Below, piece by piece: positions 11,301 through 19,926 of a DNA stretch of 36,889 bases. The notes below the pieces were generated by a model. The model did not search any database. It was not told the origin of the DNA and worked only from the letters and a program-made list of their open reading frames with translations. Origin of the DNA: an uncultured Clostridium sp. (GTDB taxonomy: Bacteria > Bacillota > Clostridia > TANB77 > CAG-508). Within the stretch, counting starts at the first letter, position 1; the number at the start of each line of letters is the position of its first letter. The DNA lies in contig CAOKHI010000017.1 of the NCBI GenBank assembly GCA_948468275.1, positions 1 through 36,889 on the forward strand, in the 5' to 3' direction. The translations under genes were made by a program, and so were the position numbers.

Positions 11301-13524
11301 TAGATTAAATAGAATAACAGAATGGACAAATAATACAATAATGGAAATACCATCAGAAATAATATATGTAAAAGATAAAATATATAATACGAGTTGGTCA
11401 TTATCTCCAAATTTAAATCAAGATGATGAAGAATACTATGTAACATACGGATTTGGATATGCAAAATATACTCATTTAAGGCTTGGACTTTTACAAGAAT
11501 TAGAAACGTATGTGCCAATAAATGAGAATGTAAAAGTTAATATATTAAGATTAAAAAATACATTACCAGAAAAAAGAGAATTAAAGTTAATATATTATAT
11601 AAAACCTGTATTAGGAGAAGATGTAACCAAAACAAATGGATTTATAGATGTAAAATATGATGAGGACTCAAATATTATATATGCACAAAATTTATACACA
11701 AGTGAAATTGAAGCATGTAACTGCTATATATCAAGTAGTGCAAAGATAAAATCGTATACAGGAAATAAAAAATGGTTTATAGGAAATGGAACAATAGCAA
11801 AACCAGAAGCAATAAATAAGCAGGAACTAAATAAAGAAAACTCATTAGGTATTGCTCCATGTATTGCAATAGAAATTAATGTAGAATTAAAAGCATATGA
11901 AGACAAAGAAATATCAATAGTATTAGGAAGTAAAGAAGAAAAAGTACAAGATAGACAAATAGCATATAAATATACAAAAGTAGAAAATTGCAAAGAAGAA
12001 TTAGATAATACAAAAAAATATTGGTCAGAATTATTACGAACAATACAAGTAAAAACACCTGTTGAATCTACAAATATATTAATAAATGGATGGCTTGCAT
12101 ATCAAACTATAGTATGTAGACTATGGGGAAGATCAGGATTTTACCAATCTGGTGGAGCATATGGATTTAGAGATCAATTACAAGATACAATGGGAATAAA
12201 ATATATAAGTCCAGAATTTATGAGGTATCAAATTATAAAACACGCATCACATCAATTTATACAAGGAGATGTAGAACACTGGTGGCATGAAGAAACATTA
12301 AAAGGAATTCGTACAAGATTTTCAGATGATTTATTATGGCTACCATATGTTACTGCTGAATATGTAAGGTTTACAGGAGATAAAACATTATTAGAAGAGC
12401 AAGCACCTTATGTAGAAGGGGAAATATTACAAGAAGGGCAAGATGAGCTATATGATACACATATAGCATCTAAAGAACAGGAGAATATATATAAACATTG
12501 TATACGTGCAATAGATAAAGCAATAAATTTAGGAGAACATGGAATACCAAAAATAGGATCAGGAGATTGGAATGATGGATTTAGTACAGTTGGTAACAAA
12601 GGAAAAGGAGAAAGTATATGGCTTGGCTTCTTCTTATATGAGGTATTAAATAGATTTATAAAATTGTGTGAAATAAAAGAAGACACTCAAAAAATACAAG
12701 AATATAAAAAAGTACAAGAAAATCTAAAAAAAGCTCTAAATACACATGGTTGGGATGGAAGATGGTATAGAAGAGCATATACAGATGATGGTAAAATATT
12801 AGGAACAATAGAAAATGAAGAATGCAAAATAGATAGCATAGCACAAAGTTGGTCTATAATATCAGGAGCAGGAGATAATGATAAAAAATATATATCAATG
12901 GAAAGTTTAGAAAATCATTTAGTAGATAAAGAAAACGGAATTATAAAGTTGTTAGATCCAGCATTTGAAAAAAGTGATTTAGAGCCAGGATATATAAAGG
13001 CATATTTGCCAGGAGTTAGAGAAAATGGTGGACAATACACACATGGAGCAATATGGGCAGTTATAGCTCAAGCAATATTAGGATTTGGGCAAAAAGCTAT
13101 GCAATACTTTAAAATTATAAATCCAATAGAACATTCTAGAACAAAAGAAGCAGTAAACAAATACAAAGTAGAACCATATGTAATAGCAGCAGATGTATAT
13201 GGAGTAGGAAATCTAGCAGGAAGAGGAGGGTGGACATGGTATACAGGTTCAAGTAGTTGGATGTATAAAGCAGGAATAGAATATATATTAGGATTAAAAA
13301 TATTTAACAATACACTATGGGTAGAACCATGTATACCTCCAGATTGGAAGGAATACTCTATAAGATATAACTATAAAACTAGCACATACAACATAAAAAT
13401 AAAAAATCCAGATGGAAAAGAAACAGGAGTAAGCAAATTTAGTGTAAATGGAGAAGAAGTACAAGATAAGAAAATAAAGTTAATAGATAATGCAAGAATA
13501 TATGAAATAGAAGTAATAATGTAA
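5358..13524 (+). CDS. NdvB-like GT84/GH94 glucan synthase-phosphorylase, one +1 frameshift at CGG
   Basis: Read with one skipped base, this is a protein of about 2,720 residues, the size of cyclic beta-1,2-glucan synthase (NdvB). It has two membrane helices (about 398-450), a glycosyltransferase domain (about 475-780: 'LLADAS', 'LDSDTN', 'SHDLLEG', 'RQARWIRGDW'), more membrane helices (about 808-985), a glucoamylase-like domain (about 1020-1300), and GH94 phosphorylase modules containing 'GSGDWNDG' near residue 2,400, which includes the presumed catalytic Asp. The zero frame ends at 9116. The second frame resumes without a credible start of its own. Skipping C9102 of CGG gives 'YPGSLLDESCKF' running into 'PWGISESAFN', both conserved. 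Start TTG 5358 has AAGGAGTGG upstream. The product polymer is inferred by family only. Confidence 0.85.
9102..9104 (+). other. In-frame CGG frameshift site 1 (NdvB-like gene)
   Basis: Codon 1249 in the zero frame is CGG, preceded by CCA, and the zero frame stops four codons later at TGA. Skipping the C reads CCA-(C)-GGA-AGC-CTA and restores the family sequence. Confidence 0.85.
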
Positions 13525-13527
13525 ATT

Positions 13528-13561
13528 AAAAAGTTATTTCACATTTGTGAAATAACTTTTT
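13528..13561 (+). terminator. Intrinsic terminator after the NdvB-like gene
   Basis: AAAAAGTTATTTCACA (13528-13543) pairs perfectly with TGTGAAATAACTTTTT (13546-13561), with a 2-base loop and a T-run. Confidence 0.85.
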
Positions 13562-13621
13562 AATTATAAAATAATTTGTTATTTTTACATTAACCACATT
13601 ATAGAAAAATCGTAAAAAGTG

Positions 13622-13802
13622 GTTACTATTCACAGACAATAGCAGTAAGTAGCGAAGACTAAGTAATATATTTTATTTTGTAATGAAGACCCGACAGCCC
13701 ATTGAGGCGGGGGAATACCCGTGAGCTTGGAGGGCGAAATGAAAAAATAAAATATATTACTTAGCCGTAGCGGATTTTATTATATATGCTGTGAACTGTA
13801 AC
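13622..13802 (+). mobile_element. 181-bp MITE-like element, copy 1
   Basis: The element begins GTTACTATTCACAG and ends CTGTGAACTGTAAC, imperfect terminal inverted repeats. It is flanked by perfect 8-bp direct repeats AAAAAGTG (13614-13621 and 13803-13810). An inner perfect inverted repeat (AAGTAATATATTTTATTTT and its complement) brackets a GC-rich core of about 50 bp, unlike the AT-rich surroundings. It has no ORF, so it must be non-autonomous. By eye it is identical to copies 2 and 3. It fills most of the gap between the NdvB-like gene and the S1 gene. Confidence 0.9.
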
Positions 13803-13842
13803 AAAAAGTGGTATCAATATTTAGAAAAATAGTAAAAAATGG

Positions 13843-13871
13843 TTTACAATATTATGAAAAATAGATATAAT
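13843..13871 (+). promoter_or_regulatory. Sigma-A-type promoter of the S1-domain gene
   Basis: TTTACA (13843-13848) and TATAAT (13866-13871) have a 17-bp spacer. The promoter lies just downstream of MITE copy 1 and 35 bp before the ATG at 13906. Confidence 0.75.
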
Positions 13872-13905
13872 GTTAATATAAAAACTAAAGAATAGGTGAA
13901 AGTCT

Positions 13906-14709
13906 ATGAATGAACAAAAGTTTATGCCAGAAGGGTGGCAAACAAAAGATATTATATATAGTAAAGATAATTTAGAAAATGCATTTAAGAATGGAGAAAT
14001 TATTCAAGGTTTTGTTACAAAATGCGATTCAGATTATAATTTACATATTGATTTAGGTAATTATATAAAAGGTATAATTCCAAAAGAAGAGGTTGAAGCA
14101 GTTAATGTTGATGCAAATGGAATTGCAAAACCTAATGTTTACGCAAATAAAGTAAATAAAATTGTTCAGTTTAAAGTAAAAGATATCTGTGATAATGATA
14201 TATACATATTATCTAGAAAAGTAGTTGGAAAGCAAGCCTTACAATGGGTAAAAGAAGATTTACAAGAAGGAATGATTTTAAAAGGAATTGTAAAAAGCAT
14301 ACAACCATATGGAGTTTTTGTTGAAATTGGTGGAGGAATAGTTGGACTTTTGTATATAGAAGATATTTCTATTGCAAGAATTCAAACACCATTTGAACGA
14401 TTTAAAATTGGACAAAAGATTAATGTAATGGTTAAATCGATAGATAGATGTAGCCAAAGGGTAATACTAACTCACAAAGAATTACTTGGTACTTGGGAAG
14501 ATAATATAAAAGACTTTAAAGTTGGAGATACTGTAATTGGCATAGCAAGGGAAGAAGAAAAGAACAAAAATGGAATATTTATTGAGTTAAAACCAAATTT
14601 AGTTGGACTTGCTGATTATAAAGAAAATATAAAATATGGACAAAAGGTAAATGTAGGTATAAGAAAAATAATTCCTGAAAGGAAAAAAGTAAAATTAGTT
14701 TTTGTTTAA
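13906..14709 (+). CDS. Triple S1-domain RNA-binding protein
   Basis: This 267-residue protein is built almost entirely of S1/OB-fold modules. The first (about 28-107) is diverged, the second (about 118-188: 'GMILKGIVKSIQPYGVFVEIGGGIVGLLYIEDIS') is canonical, and the third (about 198-267) is again diverged. Such proteins resemble truncated ribosomal protein S1 homologues of Firmicutes and probably bind RNA in the cytoplasm. It is much shorter than full S1 and could be a YabR/YhcR-like regulator instead. A sigma-A promoter precedes it. The next gene starts 15 bp after its stop, so the two form an operon. Confidence 0.8.
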   Translation: MNEQKFMPEGWQTKDIIYSKDNLENAFKNGEIIQGFVTKCDSDYNLHIDLGNYIKGIIPKEEVEAVNVDANGIAKPNVYANKVNKIVQFKVKDICDNDIYILSRKVVGKQALQWVKEDLQEGMILKGIVKSIQPYGVFVEIGGGIVGLLYIEDISIARIQTPFERFKIGQKINVMVKSIDRCSQRVILTHKELLGTWEDNIKDFKVGDTVIGIAREEEKNKNGIFIELKPNLVGLADYKENIKYGQKVNVGIRKIIPERKKVKLVFV

Positions 14710-14724
14710 AAAGGAGGAGTAGAA

Positions 14725-15663
14725 ATGGTTGAAGATAACCAAATTGAAGCAAAAAATTCACCATTTGCAATAAGAGAAGGTGAAGTAAAAACATTTGATG
14801 GAAAAGATGGATATGTATCAATGAATCAAATTGTTCACAAAATTAATATAGGTCATATAAATGAATTACATTTTGCAATTATAGAAATTGTAAATGAATT
14901 TGAATTTATAACATCTAGGCAATTATGTCAAATATTAGATTGGAAAGGAATTGAATATAAATCACAAGATAAATTAAATAATAAATTAGATCAACTTATA
15001 AAATCTAAAATTTTAACTAGATATTATTTTAGTTCAGAAGAAGGAAAAGGGATTTATAGAATATATTGTTTAGAAAAAATGGGAAAATACTTATTAAATT
15101 CAAGAGGTATTGAATGCAAATGGCAACCAACAGATAATACAAAACCAGTTGCAATGATAAAGAAAAGACTTGCAGGAAACCAAACAATTCTTGCATATTT
15201 AAGAAAAGTAAAAGCATTTGATACATATATAGTAAAACCAACAATCACAGCAAAAACATTAGGTAAAGCATTTAAAGCTACAGGTGGAAGCGTAAAATTA
15301 ACAAAAAACAACAAGTCTATAATATTTGTATTTGAAGTAGTAAGAAGAGAAGATGACTGGGAAAAGAAACTAATAGATAAAATGAGATTATATCAAGATT
15401 TTTATGCAAATTTCCTACCAGGAGATTCAGGTTTTAGTGCAATGCCACAACTAATATTTATATGTGAAGATGAAAAACATACAGCACAAACATTTAAAAC
15501 AATAGTAACAAATCAATTAGAAATAACACAAATTAAACTATATTTTTCAACTGATCTAAGACAAAACAATGAAACTCTTGCAAAAACTTTAGTAGAATTT
15601 AAACTAGATGAACAAACTAACAAATATAAAGTAGAAGATGTAGAACTTAAGTTATTAGACTAA
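14725..15663 (+). CDS. Unknown protein with winged-helix-like N-terminal part
   Basis: This 312-residue soluble protein has no signal or membrane segment. Residues about 40-130 look like a helix-rich winged helix ('EFITSRQLCQILDW' then 'LDQLIKSKILTRYYF', then 'GIYRIYCLEKMGKYLL'). The C-terminal half (about 160-310) has alternating strands and helices with 'SIIFVFEVVRREDDWEKKL' and 'PQLIFICEDEKHTAQTF', which loosely recalls replication-relaxation-type proteins with a nuclease-like fold. That similarity is a weak impression. AAAGGAGGAG precedes the ATG, 15 bp behind the S1 gene. No function is assigned. Confidence 0.65.
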   Translation: MVEDNQIEAKNSPFAIREGEVKTFDGKDGYVSMNQIVHKINIGHINELHFAIIEIVNEFEFITSRQLCQILDWKGIEYKSQDKLNNKLDQLIKSKILTRYYFSSEEGKGIYRIYCLEKMGKYLLNSRGIECKWQPTDNTKPVAMIKKRLAGNQTILAYLRKVKAFDTYIVKPTITAKTLGKAFKATGGSVKLTKNNKSIIFVFEVVRREDDWEKKLIDKMRLYQDFYANFLPGDSGFSAMPQLIFICEDEKHTAQTFKTIVTNQLEITQIKLYFSTDLRQNNETLAKTLVEFKLDEQTNKYKVEDVELKLLD

Positions 15664-15743
15664 AATTATAGGCAAATGCTTTTAAACAGGCACGTACTAT
15701 GTGTAAAGTAACAATTATATGAGGAAAAGGTCTAATTTTGCTG

Positions 15744-15771
15744 TTGCAAAATAATTAATATGTGTTATAAT
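15744..15771 (+). promoter_or_regulatory. Extended -10 promoter of the SCIFF gene
   Basis: TTGCAA (15744-15749), a 16-bp spacer and TATAAT (15766-15771), with a TGT just before the -10 box, lie 50 bp before the small ORF at 15822. Confidence 0.6.
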
Positions 15772-15821
15772 TAATATGACAACTTTTTATATAGATATCA
15801 TGATGTAAAGGAGGACAATGA

Positions 15822-15965
15822 ATGAAACACATTAAGACTTTGGACACCAAAAACCTTGCAAGCACAATGGTAAAAGGGGGATGTGGCGAATGCCAGACAT
15901 CATGCCAGTCAGCTTGTAAAACATCATGCACAGTGGGGAATCAGTCTTGCGAAAAAGCAAAATAG
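15822..15965 (+). CDS. scfA: SCIFF (six cysteines in forty-five) peptide precursor
   Basis: This 47-residue ORF encodes MKHIKTLDTKNLAS... followed by a Cys-rich core with six Cys at residues 21, 24, 28, 32, 36 and 43 and the pattern C..C...C...C...C......C. The leader 'MKHIKTL' and the core 'CQSACKTSC' with 'GNQSC' match the SCIFF ranthipeptide precursor family that is nearly universal in Clostridia. In that family a radical-SAM maturase (ScfB) installs thioether crosslinks on the peptide. Here the maturase is not adjacent: the next gene is trmFO. A strong AAAGGAGG site (15807-15814) lies 7 bp before the ATG, and a rho-independent terminator follows directly, so it is its own transcription unit. 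Confidence 0.95.
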   Translation: MKHIKTLDTKNLASTMVKGGCGECQTSCQSACKTSCTVGNQSCEKAK

Positions 15966-15976
15966 ACTGATGTGCA

Positions 15977-16008
15977 AAAAAAGCGGGAGTTTGTTTTCCC
16001 GCTTTTTT
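15977..16008 (+). terminator. Intrinsic terminator of the SCIFF gene
   Basis: AAGCGGGA (15981-15988) pairs with TCCCGCTT (15997-16004), with A-run and T-run flanks extending the stem. It begins 11 bp after the scfA stop codon. Confidence 0.9.
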
Positions 16009-16035
16009 ATAGTAATAAAGGAAAAGGAAAATGGT

Positions 16036-17376
16036 ATGGATAAAGAAATTGTAGTAATTGGAGCAGGTCTTGCAGGATGTGAAGCGGCATATCAAATTGC
16101 AAAAAGGGGAATAAAAGTTAAATTATATGAAATGAAACCTAAAAAATTTTCAGAAGCTCATTGTAGCAAAAATTTTGCAGAGATAGTATGTAGTAATTCG
16201 TTTAAGTCTAATTTACATACTAATGCCTGTGGATTATTAAAAGAAGAATTACGAAGATTAGATTCTTTATTAATAAAATGTGCAGATAAAACAAGTGTGC
16301 CAGCAGGGCAAGCATTAGCAGTAGACCGTGAAAAATTTTCTAACATGGTTACTAAAATAATTAAAGAGAATCCTAATATTGAAATTATAAATGAAGAATA
16401 TGAGGGAAATGATTTTTCAAATGAACAAATCAAAATTATAGCAACAGGACCACTCACATCTGATATTCTTGCAAAAAACATATCTAAACTAACAGGAACA
16501 GATAAACTATATTTTTATGATGCAGCAGCGCCAATAGTTACAAAAGAAAGTATAGATATGAATATTGCATTTTTTGGAGATAGGTATGAACAAGAAAGAG
16601 GAAAAAATGAGGATGTAGAAGAATGGAAAAAAAGAATAAACAATAACAAAGCAAGTTATATAAACTTGCCAATGAATAAACAAGAATATGAAGAATTTTG
16701 TAATGAACTAATTAATGCACAAGTAGCAACCTTACATGAATTTGAAAAAAGAGAAATATTTGAAGGATGTATGCCAATAGAAATAATGGCCAAAAGAGGA
16801 CTAGATACATTAAGATTTGGTCCATTAAAACCAGTAGGATTTACAGATTTACGAACCAATGTACGACCATATGCAATAGTTCAACTAAGACAAGATAACG
16901 AAGAAGGAACTATATACAATTTAGTAGGATTTCAAACAAATTTAAAATTTGGAGAACAAAAAAGAGTATTTAGCAAAATACCAGGACTACAAAATGCAGA
17001 ATTTGTAAAATATGGTGTAATGCACAAAAATACATATATAAATTCCACTAAATTATTAGATGCAACATACAATTTAAAACAAAATCCATATATATTTTTT
17101 GCAGGACAAATAACAGGAGTAGAAGGGTATGTAGAATCAATATCATCTGGAATGGTTGCAGGAATAAATGCTGCGAATAAATTAATGAAAAAAGACAAGA
17201 TAATATTTTCTACTCAAACTATGATAGGAGCACTTGCCAAATACATATCAACCACAAACGAAAAATTCCAACCCATGAATGCTAATTTTGGAATATTGCC
17301 CCAATTAGATGAAAAAATTAAAGATAAAAAGCTAAAATATGAAAAATTAGCAAATAGAGCTTTAGATGAGTTATAA
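16036..17376 (+). CDS. trmFO: TrmFO, folate-dependent tRNA (m5U54) methyltransferase
   Basis: This 446-residue flavoprotein should transfer a methyl group from methylene-tetrahydrofolate to U54 in the T-loop of tRNAs, in the cytoplasm. The N-terminal Rossmann motif GAGLAG (residues 9-14) binds FAD. 'AEIVCSNSFKSN', 'AVDREKFS', 'GCMPIEIMAKRG', 'RFGPLKPVG' and 'AGQITGVEGYVES' are TrmFO/GidA-like signatures, and the length is normal. ATG 16036 is chosen because it begins 'MDKEIVVIG' and has an AAAGG site. The longer in-frame extension from 15883 would overlap scfA and its terminator and is not real. Transcription must start between the scfA terminator and this ATG, or read through. Confidence 0.95.
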   Translation: MDKEIVVIGAGLAGCEAAYQIAKRGIKVKLYEMKPKKFSEAHCSKNFAEIVCSNSFKSNLHTNACGLLKEELRRLDSLLIKCADKTSVPAGQALAVDREKFSNMVTKIIKENPNIEIINEEYEGNDFSNEQIKIIATGPLTSDILAKNISKLTGTDKLYFYDAAAPIVTKESIDMNIAFFGDRYEQERGKNEDVEEWKKRINNNKASYINLPMNKQEYEEFCNELINAQVATLHEFEKREIFEGCMPIEIMAKRGLDTLRFGPLKPVGFTDLRTNVRPYAIVQLRQDNEEGTIYNLVGFQTNLKFGEQKRVFSKIPGLQNAEFVKYGVMHKNTYINSTKLLDATYNLKQNPYIFFAGQITGVEGYVESISSGMVAGINAANKLMKKDKIIFSTQTMIGALAKYISTTNEKFQPMNANFGILPQLDEKIKDKKLKYEKLANRALDEL

Positions 17377-17473
17377 TTAGAAATTAAAGCAATTTTCTAG
17401 TAAATAAATGTTGCTATATTTAGAAAAAAGTATATAAAAATAACATAAAAAATGACAAATTTACATAAAATTG

Positions 17474-17502
17474 TTGAAAAAATGTTTTTTATGTGATAAA
17501 AT
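17474..17502 (+). promoter_or_regulatory. Promoter of the coiled-coil protein gene
   Basis: TTGAAA (17474-17479), a 17-bp spacer and TAAAAT (17497-17502) lie upstream of the GGGGAGG ribosome binding site. Confidence 0.65.
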
Positions 17503-17547
17503 AAACATAAATATGTTTTTATATAAACTAGAATGGGGAGGATAAAA

Positions 17548-19398
17548 ATGGAAGAAAAAGTTATGAATTGCTTAGAAAAAGCAAACGAAGAAATTCAAGA
17601 TAGAAAGAATAGAATAAACGAATTAAATAAACAAAAAAAGATTAATGAAGATAAAAGAAAGAACCTATTACAAGTTAAAAAAATGTTCGGAAAAGATGAT
17701 ACTGTATATAAAGTTGCTGATGAAGAAAGCAAAGAAAAACTAAAATTAATAAAAGCAACAAGAAAAGAAATGGCAGACTTAAAAGGAGAAATTAAAGAGT
17801 TTAAGCAAATGATGACTACTGTGGTAGAAGCACAAAAAGAAATAGAAGAAAAAGAAAAAAGAATTGAAGAAATAAAAAAAGAAAGAGAAAGCATTTTCGA
17901 AGAAAGAGAAAAATTATTAAAAGTAAAAAAACTTTTTGATAAAGAAGACAAAGTATATGTAGTTGCAAGGAAAGAAGATAAAGAGAAATTAAAAATGCTA
18001 AAAGAAAAAAGCAAAGAATTAATTCAATTAAATGAAGAAATAGAAGAATATAAAGGAAAAATAGAAGAAATTGAATCTAAATTAGGTGTAAAAACACAGA
18101 ATAAAGAAGAAAAACCAGAAGATAAAGAAAAACAATCTAAGGAAGAAGAAAAAGATTCAGCAAAAAAAGAAGAAAAACCAAAAGATAAAGAAAAACAATC
18201 TAAGGAAGAAGAAAAAGATTCAGCAAAAAAAGAAGAAAAGCCAAATGGTAAAAATAAACAACCTAAGAAAGAGAAAGAAGATGAAGACAAAGAAATAGAA
18301 ATTCCTGATTTAGATGAAAGTTTAAAAGATAAAATAGAGGAACAAACATCAAACAGTCAAGAAGCCGATAAATTATCTGACGAAGAGAAAAAGGCTATAA
18401 TAGCAAGAAAGATAGAAGAAGGAAGAAAGTTAAGAGAAAACACTAATCAAACAGAGGAAAAATCAGCATTAGATACATTAGAAGAGCTAGAAGTACCAGA
18501 AGAAAAGAAGATAGAAATTGTAATAGGAAGAACAGTAAATGTAATTGATGGAAAAAATAAATTTAAATTAAGTACTTATCAAGTAAAAAATGTAATTAGT
18601 ATTGCTAATGGAATAGGAGTAATGGGAATTTTAACTGATAATGGAATTAGAACAGAAGATATAGAAGAAAAAGATATTTTAAGATTATTTAATGAAAAAT
18701 TAGTTGATCCTATTGTAATTAAAGCGTTAGCTGAAAACAAAACACTAAAAAAAGAAGAAAGACATGATATGATTAAACAATATATTAAAGGAGATGTTTC
18801 TAATATTAGTATAGTATATGATGCAAAAGCATTATCAAAAGGTCATATTTTCAGCAAATTAATGGGAAATACAGAGCTTGAAGATAGTGATAAAGCAAAA
18901 ATACTAGAATTTGGAGAAAAAGCTAAAGAAAATGAGATAGCTCAAATTAAAGGAGAATATAAATTAGGATTTTTAGATAGTGCAATAAATATGGGAAAAT
19001 CGCTATTTAGCAGAGTGAAAAAAACTCCAAAATTTCCAAAATTTCCGAAATTTCCAGGAAAAGGAGATCCAAAGCCTAAAGAAGAAACTACAAAAGAGCC
19101 TGAACAAGAGCCAAAAGACGGTAAAAAGGCATTTGAAGATGAAATTAGTAGAAATGGTGAATTAAAAGGTAAAGCTACAATACAGGCAAATGAAATAAGT
19201 GAAAATGTTGTCAAAGCATATGAAAAATATAAAACTTATTTTATTGGACAAGTAGGAAAAGATGCTATAGATGCAGCACAACTAGGGATGTTTGGATTAA
19301 AAACACAATTAGAATTAGACCAATTTAAAAAATTATGGTATTCTAAAAACATCACAGATAAAGGAAAAGTAATAGAAGATCCAGAATTAGTATTGTAA
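17548..19398 (+). CDS. Large charged coiled-coil protein with internal repeats, unknown role
   Basis: This 616-residue protein has no signal peptide. Residues about 1-185 are Lys/Glu-rich coiled coil and contain two homologous units of about 90 residues ('QVKKMFGKDDTVYKVADEE' and 'KVKKLFDKEDKVYVVARKE'). Then follows a low-complexity stretch encoded by a 63-bp tandem repeat, a mixed folded region (about 250-480), a short Pro/Phe/Lys run ('PKFPKFPKFPGKG') and a helical C-terminus. ATG 17548 is chosen because the upstream in-frame ATG at 17533 overlaps the GGGGAGG site. No family is recognised, and a scaffold or cytoskeletal role would be a guess. A clear terminator follows. Confidence 0.7.
   Translation: MEEKVMNCLEKANEEIQDRKNRINELNKQKKINEDKRKNLLQVKKMFGKDDTVYKVADEESKEKLKLIKATRKEMADLKGEIKEFKQMMTTVVEAQKEIEEKEKRIEEIKKERESIFEEREKLLKVKKLFDKEDKVYVVARKEDKEKLKMLKEKSKELIQLNEEIEEYKGKIEEIESKLGVKTQNKEEKPEDKEKQSKEEEKDSAKKEEKPKDKEKQSKEEEKDSAKKEEKPNGKNKQPKKEKEDEDKEIEIPDLDESLKDKIEEQTSNSQEADKLSDEEKKAIIARKIEEGRKLRENTNQTEEKSALDTLEELEVPEEKKIEIVIGRTVNVIDGKNKFKLSTYQVKNVISIANGIGVMGILTDNGIRTEDIEEKDILRLFNEKLVDPIVIKALAENKTLKKEERHDMIKQYIKGDVSNISIVYDAKALSKGHIFSKLMGNTELEDSDKAKILEFGEKAKENEIAQIKGEYKLGFLDSAINMGKSLFSRVKKTPKFPKFPKFPGKGDPKPKEETTKEPEQEPKDGKKAFEDEISRNGELKGKATIQANEISENVVKAYEKYKTYFIGQVGKDAIDAAQLGMFGLKTQLELDQFKKLWYSKNITDKGKVIEDPELVL
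18106..18243 (+). repeat. 63-bp in-frame tandem repeat, about 2.2 copies
   Basis: The units start at 18106, 18169 and 18232 (partial). Each full unit encodes a 21-residue highly charged segment rich in Lys, Glu and Ser ('EEKPxDKEKQSKEEEKDSAKK' in outline). The first two units are nearly identical, so this is a recent in-frame duplication. Confidence 0.9.
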
Positions 19399-19399
19399 T

Positions 19400-19431
19400 A
19401 ATAAGCACTCACTTTTTAGTGAGTGTTTATT
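19400..19431 (+). terminator. Intrinsic terminator after the coiled-coil gene
   Basis: The stem AATAAGCACTCACT / AGTGAGTGTTTATT has a TTTT loop, immediately downstream of the stop codon at 19398. Confidence 0.8.
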
Positions 19432-19506
19432 ATATATTAGATGTATAAAAAAAATAAAACTGGAAAAAATTTATTTATTAGGATGAATAAATTTTGGGAG
19501 GTACAT

Positions 19507-19854
19507 ATGGATACAAGTAATATGAAAAATATAGTAGTTTTAAAGGATTTACCATCTAATATAGTAGATGAAGCTATAGTTATACTAAAGTCAAATGTAA
19601 ATTTAAAAAAATATGATTTTGTAGAAAGTAAAAAAGAAAGTATAAAATCTAATGTAAATAGTAAAAAGGAAACAAAAAATTATATTGTAAAAGAGGCTGA
19701 AGCAATTGTTAGTAACTACTTATCAAGAGTAGAAAAACCAAAAGAATTAGAATGCAAAAATAAAAAATTAGAAAAAAAGTATAGTAATATAAAAAAGCTA
19801 ACTATATTTTTTGCAGTTCTTGCAATTTTTGGAATAGTGGTAAATTTAATATAA
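19507..19854 (+). CDS. Small tail-anchored protein, unknown
   Basis: The 115-residue product is hydrophilic and Lys/Asn-rich. It has a probable helical stretch ('YIVKEAEAIVSNYLSRVEKPKEL') and one C-terminal hydrophobic segment (about 96-114, 'LTIFFAVLAIFGIVVNLI'), so it is probably tail-anchored in the membrane with the body in the cytoplasm. ATG 19507 is chosen because GGGAGG lies 6 bp upstream. The earlier in-frame ATG at 19441 has no ribosome binding site and overlaps the end of the preceding terminator zone. It sits between the coiled-coil protein and spoIVFA, and no function can be assigned. Confidence 0.65.
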   Translation: MDTSNMKNIVVLKDLPSNIVDEAIVILKSNVNLKKYDFVESKKESIKSNVNSKKETKNYIVKEAEAIVSNYLSRVEKPKELECKNKKLEKKYSNIKKLTIFFAVLAIFGIVVNLI

Positions 19855-19862
19855 GTAAGAAT

Positions 19863-19926
19863 AAAACCTCATCTTGTAACATATATATTACAAAATATAA
19901 AGTTACAATAGAAGAGGTGTTTTTTA
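19863..19926 (+). terminator. Terminator/attenuator overlapping the spoIVFA ribosome binding site
   Basis: CCTCATCTTGTAAC (19867-19880) pairs with GTTACAATAGAAGAGG (19902-19917) apart from a mismatch and a small bulge, and a T-run (19920-19925) follows. The GAGGTG Shine-Dalgarno sequence (19914-19919) is part of the stem, and the T-run directly abuts the TTG start at 19927. It may terminate the upstream transcript and also hide the spoIVFA start. Confidence 0.65.

Noticed and set aside
13680..13750. Reading the GC-rich MITE core as a gene or a known RNA
   Set aside because: There is no ORF of useful length and I recognise no RNA family. It is left as part of the mobile element.
15883..16035. 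N-terminal extension of trmFO
   Set aside because: It overlaps scfA and its terminator, has no family similarity, and the normal TrmFO start is at 16036.
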